From assembly GCA_019416775.1 (NCBI GenBank), contig DXWR01000125.1:1-5159 (forward strand): 5,159 nucleotides of DNA, read 5' to 3'. The notes beneath the pieces were generated by a model. The model was given only the letters and a program-made list of their open reading frames with translations. It searched no databases and was not told the origin of the DNA. Origin of the DNA: Oscillospiraceae bacterium. Lineage in GTDB: Bacteria; Bacillota; Clostridia; Oscillospirales; Ruminococcaceae. Below, one piece after another: positions 1 through 4,867 of the stretch. Both the position numbers and the translations under genes were made by a program. Numbering within the stretch: the first letter of the stretch is position 1; every line of letters starts with the position of its first letter.

Positions 1-397
1 GGGTGTTGCTGTGGGTGTTGATCAGCTGGGCGCCTGCAAACTCATGGAGGGCGTGGCGGCACTGGCCCTGGGCTTTAAACTGCACATAGATGGTGTGGAT
101 TTCTTTCGGGCGGCTGACATTGGCCACCAGAGCAAACTGCACCGGCACCCGGATCTCCCCCAAAGCGGTGAAATCCTTTTCCAGCAGCAGATCTAAGGTG
201 CTTTGGACGTAGCCGTCTAAGGTGTTTTCCAAGGGCAAAAGCCCGCAGCAGCATTCTTCCCCCACCGCTTCGGCGGTTTCGTCGATGGTGGGGTAGAACG
301 CAAGCTCCAGGTCCAACTGTTCCCGCTTGAGATATGCCTTTGCCGCACTTTCGCTGAAGGTCCCTGCCGGACCCAGCACTGCCATTTTTCCTTTCAT
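1..397 (-). CDS. pheA: Prephenate dehydratase, N-terminal part (runs off the left edge)
   Basis: Prephenate dehydratase converts prephenate to phenylpyruvate in cytoplasmic phenylalanine synthesis. The first 132 residues are present. The start carries the family motif GPAGTFSE (residues 9-16), the LPLENT-DG block near residues 54-62 (family form VPIENS-G), and an IYVQFKAQGQC stretch at 103-113. That stretch aligns with the family's SHPQAL-QC segment, and the end, NTHSNT, aligns with the region of E. coli PheA reading TESTS. The C-terminal half, with the catalytic TRF motif and any ACT domain, lies outside the window. The start at 397 is chosen because AAGGAAAAGGG lies just upstream; an in-frame ATG at 385 is the alternative. 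No chorismate mutase domain precedes it, so it is the monofunctional type. The gene follows the LytM gene on the same strand after 76 bp, with a possible promoter between them. The SHP residues are replaced, which is unusual. Confidence 0.9.
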   Translation of the reverse strand, partial: MKGKMAVLGPAGTFSESAAKAYLKREQLDLELAFYPTIDETAEAVGEECCCGLLPLENTLDGYVQSTLDLLLEKDFTALGEIRVPVQFALVANVSRPKEIHTIYVQFKAQGQCRHALHEFAGAQLINTHSNT

Positions 398-437
398 CCG
401 CCCTTTTCCTTCCTTCCCGCCGGTTTTGCTTTCTTTT

Positions 438-466
438 AACATAGCATACCGGTGGAAAAAAAGCAA
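438..466 (-). promoter_or_regulatory. Possible sigma-A promoter of pheA
   Basis: On the minus strand TTGCTT (466-461) is followed after 17 bp by TATGTT (443-438). This would give a leader of about 35 nt before the pheA start. The match is moderate, and pheA could also be read from the upstream LytM gene because no clear terminator separates them. Confidence 0.4.
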
Positions 467-473
467 GGCAGGG

Positions 474-1142
474 TTAGCTGTGGGTCTGGATATAGCTGAT
501 GGGATCCACCCATTCGTCTCCATAACGCAGCCCTAAGTGGAGATGGCTTTGATCGCCGATTTCGATCTGTGCGGTGTTGCCCACATACCCCAAGGTTTGT
601 CCCAAGGATACCTGGTCGTCCACACTGACTTCCACATTGGCGCTGACTCCCATATAATAGGATACCGCCCCGTCGCTGTGGGATACGGCCAGACAGACGC
701 CCCAAAGGGGATCTTCCTCTAGTTCCACCACGGTGCCGTCGGCAACGGCCTTCACCGGCGTCCCTTCTGCCGCGGCCAGATCCGCGCCGTCGTGGGTGCG
801 CCATTCTTTTAGGGTGTTGTTCTTCACCAGTTCCCCGCCGGAGAAGGAGTTGACCACTTCGCCGTCCAAGGGCATGGCGTAAACCGGCGCTTGGTTTTCG
901 GTCACCGGCACCTCTGCCTGGGTGTCATTGGCCGGCTCAATGGGAATTTCTTCGGCTTGGATTTGGGTTTGCTGGGTTTGCTGGGGTTGGGTTTGGGGCG
1001 TTTCCTCTTGGATTTGCGGATCCGGTTCTTCCAGCAGCAGGGAGGTGCCGTAGACCCCAAACAGCACCGCTGCCCCTACCGCCAGGATCGCTGCGCCCAG
1101 GGCTGCCGAAAACCCGATTCGGCTTTTTGTGGAATGTTTCAT
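474..1142 (-). CDS. Membrane-anchored M23/LytM-domain protein, SpoIIQ-like
   Basis: 222 residues. A short basic N-terminus (MKHSTKSR) precedes one hydrophobic segment at about 9-35. A Gln/Thr/Glu/Pro-rich linker follows (about 38-88), then a LytM/M23 domain (about 89-218), expected outside the cytoplasm. The M23 zinc ligands are visible: H117 and D121 in HDGAD, and H202 in HLH (200-202). The usual Tyr-x-His-Leu motif carrying a catalytic histidine reads YYMGVS (162-167), with no histidine. The tail, with HLHLGL then WVDPISYI, resembles SpoIIQ, the forespore protein that partners SpoIIIAH across the engulfing membranes. The start at 1142 is set by AGGAGGG nine bases upstream; the reading frame stays open further upstream but without a ribosome site. 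The SpoIIQ role is inferred from architecture and from a spore coat gene nearby; a general cell-wall peptidase homologue is the alternative. Confidence 0.85.
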   Translation of the reverse strand: MKHSTKSRIGFSAALGAAILAVGAAVLFGVYGTSLLLEEPDPQIQEETPQTQPQQTQQTQIQAEEIPIEPANDTQAEVPVTENQAPVYAMPLDGEVVNSFSGGELVKNNTLKEWRTHDGADLAAAEGTPVKAVADGTVVELEEDPLWGVCLAVSHSDGAVSYYMGVSANVEVSVDDQVSLGQTLGYVGNTAQIEIGDQSHLHLGLRYGDEWVDPISYIQTHS

Positions 1143-1214
1143 AGGTGAGTCCCTCCTGACGAACATGACAATGGAAATGTAGGGATAGTGTTTGCGGTTG
1201 GGGGAAACGATATT

Positions 1215-1239
1215 CATCCCGGAAGAAAAACCGGGGATG
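1215..1239 (-). repeat. Hairpin in the leader of the LytM gene
   Basis: CATCCCGG (1215-1222) pairs with CCGGGGATG (1231-1239) with one bulged G and an 8-nt A-rich loop. It lies about 75-95 bp upstream of the LytM start and is not followed by a T-run on the minus strand, so it does not look like a terminator. Its role is unknown. I saw no convincing sigma-A promoter for the LytM gene in the rest of this divergent region. Confidence 0.5.
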
Positions 1240-1328
1240 GGAAAAATAGAATCGACAAAATTTTCCCAAAAGTAATCAAGATACCTTAGGCTTGCAGAAA
1301 AATACCATGGAATGTGGAAGATCCAGCC

Positions 1329-1358
1329 TTGACTTTCTATCAACTCCGTGAGTATAAT
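1329..1358 (+). promoter_or_regulatory. Sigma-A promoter of serC-serA
   Basis: TTGACT (1329-1334) and TATAAT (1353-1358) are separated by 18 bp. Transcription should start near 1365, giving a leader of about 50 nt before serC. This is too short for a known riboswitch, so control is more likely at the promoter or through the inverted repeat just downstream. Confidence 0.8.
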
Positions 1359-1368
1359 AAGGGTTATA

Positions 1369-1387
1369 GTCCGATTTGGAAACGGAC
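1369..1387 (+). promoter_or_regulatory. Inverted repeat, possible operator, in the serC leader
   Basis: GTCCGATTTGGAAACGGAC has perfect 5-bp arms (GTCCG and CGGAC), and TTT/AAA symmetry inside them that is offset by one base. It sits at about +5 to +23 from the predicted transcription start, where a bound repressor would block initiation. It could instead be a small RNA hairpin or chance. Confidence 0.3.
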
Positions 1388-1414
1388 CAATGTGAATTGG
1401 AGGCAAGAGCAACT

Positions 1415-2503
1415 ATGAGCAGAGTATATAATTTCAGTGCCGGCCCTTCCATGCTGCCTCAGGCAGTGCTGGAAAAAGCTGCCAGCGAAATGTTGGATTA
1501 TCAGGGAAGCGGTCAGTCCGTGATGGAAATGTCTCACCGCTCCAAGACCTATCAGGCCATTATTGATGAAGCGGAAGCTTTGCTGCGGGAAGTGCTGAAC
1601 ATTCCTGACAACTACAAGGTTCTGTTTTTGCAGGGCGGCGGCTCCACCCAGTTTGCCATGATCCCTCTGAACCTGAAGAAGAACGGCAAGGCGGATTACG
1701 TCATTACCGGTCAGTGGGCCAAAAAGGCTGCGGCGGAAGCAAGAAAGTATCTGGATGTCAATGTGGTTGCCTCCAGTGCCGACACCACCTTCACCTACAT
1801 TCCCAAGCTGGATCCCGCTACCTTCTCTAAGGATGCGGACTACTTCTATATCTGCTTGAACAACACCATCTACGGCACCCACTACAGTCCGGAACAGCTG
1901 CCGGATACCGGAGACATTCCGCTGGTCACCGATGCTTCTTCCTGCATCCTCAGCGAGCCCATGGATGTGTCTAAGTTCGGCCTGATCTTTGCCGGCGCCC
2001 AGAAAAATATGGGCCCTGCCGGTGTCACCGTGGTCATCATCCGGGACGATCTGATCCGGGAAGTGCCGGAAACCGTCCCCACCATGCTCACCTATAAGAC
2101 CCATGCCGACAACGGCAGTATGTACAACACCCCGCCCTGCTATTCCATTTACATGGTGAAGCTGGTGCTGGAATGGCTGAAAAACGACATCGGCGGCGTG
2201 GAAAAGATGCACGAAATCAACAAGGCCAAGGCGGCTAAACTCTATGAGTTCTTGGACAACAGCAAGCTGTTCAAGGGCACCGTGGAAAAGGACAGCCGCA
2301 GCCTGATGAACGTTCCCTTCGTCACCGGGGACAAAGACCTGGACGCCAAGTTTGTGGCGGAAGCTGCCAAGGCCGGTTTGGTGAACCTGAAGGGCCACCG
2401 CACCGTAGGCGGTATGCGGGCTTCCATTTACAACGCCATGCCCATGGAAGGGGTCGACGCTTTGATCGACTTTATGAAGAAGTTTGAGGCGGAAAACGCT
2501 TGA
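1415..2503 (+). CDS. serC: Phosphoserine aminotransferase
   Basis: 362 residues, the usual SerC length. It converts 3-phosphohydroxypyruvate plus glutamate to O-phosphoserine and 2-oxoglutarate in the cytoplasm, using pyridoxal phosphate; the family can also act in vitamin B6 synthesis. The start YNFSAGPSMLP is diagnostic. The sequence shows MEMSHRS (38-44), GGGSTQF (74-80), Trp101 in GQWAKKA, TDASS with Asp173 for the cofactor ring nitrogen, and GAQKNMGPAG (194-203) with Lys197 as the Schiff-base lysine. GHRTVGGMRASIYNA (327-341) supplies substrate-binding His328, Arg329 and Arg335. The start at 1415 follows GGAGG at 1399-1403; the frame extends upstream to a TTG at 1376, but that codon lacks a ribosome site. 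It is first in a two-gene operon with serA, 30 bp apart. Nothing looks damaged. Confidence 0.98.
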   Translation: MSRVYNFSAGPSMLPQAVLEKAASEMLDYQGSGQSVMEMSHRSKTYQAIIDEAEALLREVLNIPDNYKVLFLQGGGSTQFAMIPLNLKKNGKADYVITGQWAKKAAAEARKYLDVNVVASSADTTFTYIPKLDPATFSKDADYFYICLNNTIYGTHYSPEQLPDTGDIPLVTDASSCILSEPMDVSKFGLIFAGAQKNMGPAGVTVVIIRDDLIREVPETVPTMLTYKTHADNGSMYNTPPCYSIYMVKLVLEWLKNDIGGVEKMHEINKAKAAKLYEFLDNSKLFKGTVEKDSRSLMNVPFVTGDKDLDAKFVAEAAKAGLVNLKGHRTVGGMRASIYNAMPMEGVDALIDFMKKFEAENA

Positions 2504-2533
2504 GTCACCGAAAAAAGAGAGAGTGGTTATATC

Positions 2534-3697
2534 ATGTACGACATCCTTTTGATGAATAAGATTTCTCCTGCTGGCCTGTCCCAGCTGGATCCGGCTCAGT
2601 ATCACTGCGCCGATGATATTGCGGCGCCGGACGCCATTATGGTCCGCAGCGCTTCGCTGCACGAAATGCAGTTCAATCCCAAAACCAAGGCCATTGCCCG
2701 TGCCGGCGCCGGCGTCAATAACATTCCCTGCGACGAATGTGTGAAACAGGGGATCGTGGTGTTCAACACCCCCGGCGCCAACGCCAACGCCGTGAAGGAA
2801 TTGGTGATCCTGGGCCTGCTCATCGGCTCCCGGAAGGTAGCAGACGCTTTGGCTTGGGCACAGGGCCTGAAGGGCAACGGCGACCAGGTTGGCAAAATGG
2901 TGGAAAAGGGAAAAGGCCAATTTGCCGGTCCCGAAATCCAGGGTAAAACTCTGGGCGTAGTGGGCTTGGGCGCCATCGGCGTGCTGGTGGCCAATGCCGC
3001 AGTGGCTTTGGGTATGAAGGTGCTGGGTTACGACCCCTATCTGGGTGTCAAGAACGCTTGGAGCCTGTCTCCCTCCGTCACCCACGTAGGCAGCTTGGAC
3101 GCCTTGTTTGCGCAAAGCGATTATATCACCCTGCACATCCCCTTTACTCCGGAAACCAAGGACACCGTCAACGCCGAAAGCATTGCCAAGATGAAAAACG
3201 GCGTGCGGATTTTGAACTTTGCCCGTGGCGCTTTGGTGAACAGCCAGGACATGGTGGCGGCTCTGGAAGAAGGCAAGGTGGCTAGCTACGTCACCGACTT
3301 CCCGGATGATACCGTCTTGGGTGTTCCCGGTGTGGTAGCCATTCCTCACCTGGGCGCTTCCACGCCGGAAAGTGAAGACAACTGCGCTACCATGGCAGCA
3401 CAGGAATTGAAGGAGTATCTGGAAAACGGCAACATCACCAATTCCGTAAACCTGCCCAACGTGTCCAGTCCCAGAACCGGCGATCTGCGGATCTGCGTGA
3501 TCCATGAAAACGCCAAGGGCATTATCGCTCAGATCACCACCATCCTGGGTGACAGCGACCTGAACATTGAAAACATGGTCAACGCCTCCAAGAAGGAATA
3601 CGCTTACTCTATCTTCGACATCACCGGCACTCCTACCGGCGATGCGCTGGATCAGATTGCAGCGGTTCCCGGCGTCATTAAAGTCAGAACCATCTGA
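2534..3697 (+). CDS. serA: D-3-phosphoglycerate dehydrogenase with C-terminal ACT domain
   Basis: 387 residues, the short SerA form. It oxidises 3-phosphoglycerate to 3-phosphohydroxypyruvate with NAD, the first committed step of serine synthesis, and feeds SerC encoded just upstream. RAGAGVNNIP (57-66) is a substrate-domain motif. The Rossmann fold has GVVGLGAIG (141-149), with an acidic residue at D167 after the second strand. Catalytic Arg231 is in NFARGALVN and His272 in PHLGAST. The position of the catalytic Glu of E. coli SerA is Asp259 in VTDFPDD. The ACT domain starts near 318; His324, Asn326 and Asn344 match the E. coli serine-binding His344, Asn346 and Asn364 with identical spacing, so serine inhibition is inferred. 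The ribosome site is weak (GAGAGAGTGG), so coupling to serC translation across the 30-bp gap is plausible. A terminator follows 20 bp after the stop. Confidence 0.97.
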   Translation: MYDILLMNKISPAGLSQLDPAQYHCADDIAAPDAIMVRSASLHEMQFNPKTKAIARAGAGVNNIPCDECVKQGIVVFNTPGANANAVKELVILGLLIGSRKVADALAWAQGLKGNGDQVGKMVEKGKGQFAGPEIQGKTLGVVGLGAIGVLVANAAVALGMKVLGYDPYLGVKNAWSLSPSVTHVGSLDALFAQSDYITLHIPFTPETKDTVNAESIAKMKNGVRILNFARGALVNSQDMVAALEEGKVASYVTDFPDDTVLGVPGVVAIPHLGASTPESEDNCATMAAQELKEYLENGNITNSVNLPNVSSPRTGDLRICVIHENAKGIIAQITTILGDSDLNIENMVNASKKEYAYSIFDITGTPTGDALDQIAAVPGVIKVRTI

Positions 3698-3717
3698 TTG
3701 ACCCCAGTAACTTTATC

Positions 3718-3765
3718 GTACCCTCAAAACGGCCCTTTGCCTGCTTGAGGGTACTTTTCTTTTTT
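3718..3765 (+). terminator. Rho-independent terminator of serC-serA
   Basis: A perfect 10-bp stem, GTACCCTCAA (3718-3727) with TTGAGGGTAC (3745-3754), has a 17-nt loop and is followed by TTTTCTTTTTT. It ends the serine operon 20 bp after the serA stop. Confidence 0.93.
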
Positions 3766-3780
3766 CGGACAAAACAGCAA

Positions 3781-3801
3781 AGCCGCCGGCATTGGGCGGC
3801 T
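3781..3801 (-). terminator. Weak minus-strand terminator-like hairpin
   Basis: AGCCGCC (3781-3787) pairs with GGCGGCT (3795-3801) around a 7-nt loop. Read on the minus strand it is followed by TTGCTGTTTTG, an interrupted T-run. It could back up the coat-operon terminator further upstream, or simply be a structural hairpin. Confidence 0.35.
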
Positions 3802-3875
3802 CTACTGCAAAACAAGAGAGGAGAAAACATTATTTAAACATAGAAGTGAGCAAAAGGAATGGTTCGTCTGCCGGC

Positions 3876-3899
3876 GGGAAGCGGTGCCGGCCGCTTCCC
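3876..3899. repeat. Perfect 9-bp GC-rich hairpin
   Basis: GGGAAGCGG (3876-3884) and CCGCTTCCC (3891-3899) are perfectly complementary around the 6-nt loop TGCCGG. Neither strand has a T-run after it, so it is not a simple terminator. It may be part of a structured RNA or a protein-binding site. Confidence 0.6.
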
Positions 3900-3927
3900 A
3901 GGTCCCGACAGTAACATTTATCGTAAC

Positions 3928-3956
3928 GGGATCTCATGGGATCCCTTTGTTTTGTT
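3928..3956 (+). terminator. Possible plus-strand terminator inside the intergenic region
   Basis: GGGATC (3928-3933) pairs with GATCCC (3940-3945) across the loop TCATGG and is followed by TTTGTTTTGTT. The stem is short and the T-run interrupted. No plus-strand gene upstream needs it, because serA already has a stronger terminator. It would fit the end of an unrecognised short transcript. Confidence 0.35.
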
Positions 3957-3974
3957 CTGGCTATAGTATAACGG

Positions 3975-4059
3975 GAAATTTTGAAGCCGGTTTGGCAAGG
4001 GTGTGGAGAAATTTTGAAAAGCCGGTAAAAGGATTGTGTACAGCAAAAACCAAGCCGGT
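3975..4059. repeat. Three spaced AAGCCGGT direct repeats
   Basis: GAAATTTTGAAGCCGGT (3975-3991) recurs as GAAATTTTGAAAAGCCGGT (4008-4026) with a 2-base insertion, and the core AAGCCGGT returns at 4052-4059. The cores are 35 and 33 bp apart, close to three helical turns. They may be binding sites or a small decayed tandem repeat. Confidence 0.55.
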
Positions 4060-4066
4060 GTTTTAC

Positions 4067-4104
4067 AAAAAAAGCCGCAGCTCCGAAAAAAGGAAAGCTG
4101 CGGC
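4067..4104 (-). terminator. Rho-independent terminator of the coat operon
   Basis: On the minus strand a perfect 9-bp stem, GCCGCAGCT (4104-4096) with AGCTGCGGC (4082-4074), encloses a 13-nt loop and is followed by seven T (4073-4067). It begins 5 bp after the stop codon of the CotF-family gene. Confidence 0.92.
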
Positions 4105-4109
4105 CGGGA

Positions 4110-4361
4110 TTATTGTGCTTGGCTGCGGTATTGCTGTTTGATTTCATTAATTTTGTTTTGCTGGACTTCTTCCGACGGGTACCAGCCTTTGGCGGCCATT
4201 TTGTCGTAAAGATTGCTCTGCATTCCCAAGGAATCGGTCAGCGCCTGCCCAAACGCCTGGTGGACGCTGAAGGTGGAGGATTCCATGGTGCCGTGCAGAA
4301 ATAAATCGCAGGCTCCTTTTTCCAGCTGAAGCAGGTTTTCCATTAAGTTGCGGTCATCCAT
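4110..4361 (-). CDS. CotF-family spore coat protein
   Basis: 83 residues, probably all helical. The signature GWYP (59-62), followed by EEVQQNKINEIKQQY, together with the N-terminal MENLLQLEKG and central helix ending in NLYDKMAAKGWYP, matches the Coat_F family (CotF-like coat proteins). Family members lie in or under the spore coat, and many Clostridia carry several paralogues. No signal peptide or membrane segment is present. The start at 4361 is supported by AAGGAGG seven bases upstream; an internal ATG at codon 7 has no such site. It is the second gene of an operon: the stop of the upstream 57-codon gene lies 12 bp away and inside this gene's ribosome site, which suggests coupled translation. 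Biochemical function is unknown for the family; the coat role is inferred from homology. Confidence 0.85.
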   Translation of the reverse strand: MDDRNLMENLLQLEKGACDLFLHGTMESSTFSVHQAFGQALTDSLGMQSNLYDKMAAKGWYPSEEVQQNKINEIKQQYRSQAQ

Positions 4362-4373
4362 TGTTACCCCTCC

Positions 4374-4547
4374 TTACAGCAGGTTGAAAAATGTTTGAAA
4401 GATCTGCTGATGCTTTTGGGCCATCTCTTGCACACAGGACTTCAATTCCCCGTCCTGAAGCTGTGCCGCCGTTTCTTTGCACTGGGTCTGAAAGTATTGT
4501 TCGTGGCCCAGTGCGTCCTGTAGATAGCATAATTCTTTTGTGGTCAT
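4374..4547 (-). CDS. Small helical protein paired with a CotF-family gene
   Basis: 57 residues, starting MTTKELCYLQDALGHEQYF and ending with IFQTFFNLL. It is rich in Gln, Glu and Lys with regular hydrophobic spacing (two predicted helices, about 3-30 and 33-56), like the N-terminal helices of ferritin-like CotF relatives. There is no signal peptide or membrane segment. It has three Cys (7, 23, 38). The reading frame is supported by an excellent ribosome site, GGGGAGG, seven bases before the ATG, and by tight coupling to the CotF-family gene. I do not recognise a named family with certainty. A coat-associated partner of the next gene is the best inference, and the two together may correspond to one longer two-part CotF protein of other species. 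I found no convincing sigma-A or sporulation sigma promoter upstream. Confidence 0.8.
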   Translation of the reverse strand: MTTKELCYLQDALGHEQYFQTQCKETAAQLQDGELKSCVQEMAQKHQQIFQTFFNLL

Positions 4548-4654
4548 TGTGTTGCCTCCCCATACCAGGATGTTGTTAGGATCCCCGTTTTTTCTCCTGT
4601 CATACTCGGCGGCGGCTGGAAAATACTTTCAAAAAGGGAAGGGGAGTTCTTTTG

Positions 4655-4703
4655 AAAAAAATGAAAAAAAGGTATTGACAACCTGCAAAGACCATGGTAT
4701 AAT
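4655..4703 (+). promoter_or_regulatory. Strong consensus promoter of tRNA-Gln with A-tract upstream element
   Basis: TTGACA (4675-4680) and TATAAT (4698-4703) are perfect consensus boxes with a 17-bp spacer. Two runs of seven A (4655-4661 and 4664-4670) sit directly upstream of the -35 box, where UP elements bind the RNA polymerase alpha subunit. This is the layout of a highly active stable-RNA promoter. The start should be near 4710. Confidence 0.93.
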
Positions 4704-4713
4704 AATCGTCGTT

Positions 4714-4738
4714 GGCTCACAGGAATACAAAATGAGCC
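4714..4738 (+). repeat. Hairpin in the tRNA-Gln precursor leader
   Basis: GGCTCA (4714-4719) pairs with TGAGCC (4733-4738) around a 13-nt loop. It lies in the roughly 45-nt leader removed from the tRNA precursor. It may affect processing or stability, or be accidental. Confidence 0.45.
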
Positions 4739-4754
4739 CAGAAAAAAGAATGAT

Positions 4755-4830
4755 TGGGATATCGCCAAGCGGTAAGGCACTGGATTCTGACTCCAGCATT
4801 CCGAAGGTTCGAATCCTTCTATCCCAGCCA
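4755..4830 (+). tRNA. tRNA-Gln (anticodon CTG)
   Basis: The cloverleaf is complete: acceptor TGGGATA with TATCCCA, D arm GCC/GGC with loop AAGCGGTAA, anticodon stem CTGGA/TCCAG with loop TTCTGAC, variable loop CATTCC, and T arm GAAGG/CCTTC with loop TTCGAAT. Discriminator G and an encoded CCA end it. The anticodon CTG reads the glutamine codon CAG. The U1-A72 pair and overall sequence closely resemble E. coli tRNA-Gln. It is a single tRNA unit with its own promoter and terminator, and its wobble C restricts it to CAG, so another tRNA-Gln (TTG) should exist elsewhere. Confidence 0.97.
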
Positions 4831-4832
4831 CG

Positions 4833-4867
4833 TCGGAGCAGGTTTCACTGCTCCGATTTTTTCTTTT
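4833..4867 (+). terminator. Rho-independent terminator of tRNA-Gln
   Basis: A perfect 9-bp stem, TCGGAGCAG (4833-4841) with CTGCTCCGA (4848-4856), and loop GTTTCA are followed by TTTTTTCTTTT. It begins 2 bp after the CCA end. Its T-run also forms an inverted repeat with GAAAAAATC at 4868-4876. Confidence 0.95.

Larger units (their letters stand above)
3766..4066. other. Structured intergenic region without a convincing gene
   Basis: No reading frame here has a start with a ribosome site and recognisable protein content. What can be seen is a 7-bp hairpin (3781-3801), a strong ribosome-site-like GAGAGGAG (3816-3823) with no ATG behind it, a 9-bp perfect hairpin (3876-3899), a 6-bp hairpin followed by TTTGTTTTGTT (3928-3956), and three AAGCCGGT elements about 33-35 bp apart. 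The two strongest hairpins and the T-rich tail are compatible with a plus-strand structured RNA, but I see no good promoter for it. A decayed gene is the other reading. Confidence 0.5.

Noticed and set aside
1276..1305. Possible sigma-F promoter of the LytM gene (GTATT, 15 bp, GGTATCTTGA on the minus strand)
   Set aside because: The spacing is attractive for a SpoIIQ-like gene, but the -10 part matches the consensus only at GG and a few positions, so it is not reliable.
1364..3505. 713-codon minus-strand frame opposite serC and serA
   Set aside because: It is an antisense shadow of two clear genes with well-conserved motifs, has low-complexity His/Gly-rich content, and no family resemblance.
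3846..3914. 22-codon Arg-rich GTG frame behind the orphan ribosome site
   Set aside because: The ribosome site is 22 nt away, too far, and the frame lies over a perfect hairpin that explains its composition.
3962..3972. TATAGTATAAC as a -10 box on either strand
   Set aside because: No -35 box at acceptable spacing; the minus-strand TTGCCA is 22 bp away from TATACT.
3830..4147. Minus-strand frame of 105 codons and plus-strand frame 3884-4141 in the intergenic region
   Set aside because: Neither has a ribosome site or recognisable domain, and both run through the coat-operon terminator and into the CotF gene.
4544..4831. Minus-strand frame starting MAGIEGFEPS, with CWSQNPVPYRLAIS
   Set aside because: It is the antisense translation of tRNA-Gln, a known annotation artefact, and it overlaps the tRNA promoter; no ribosome site.
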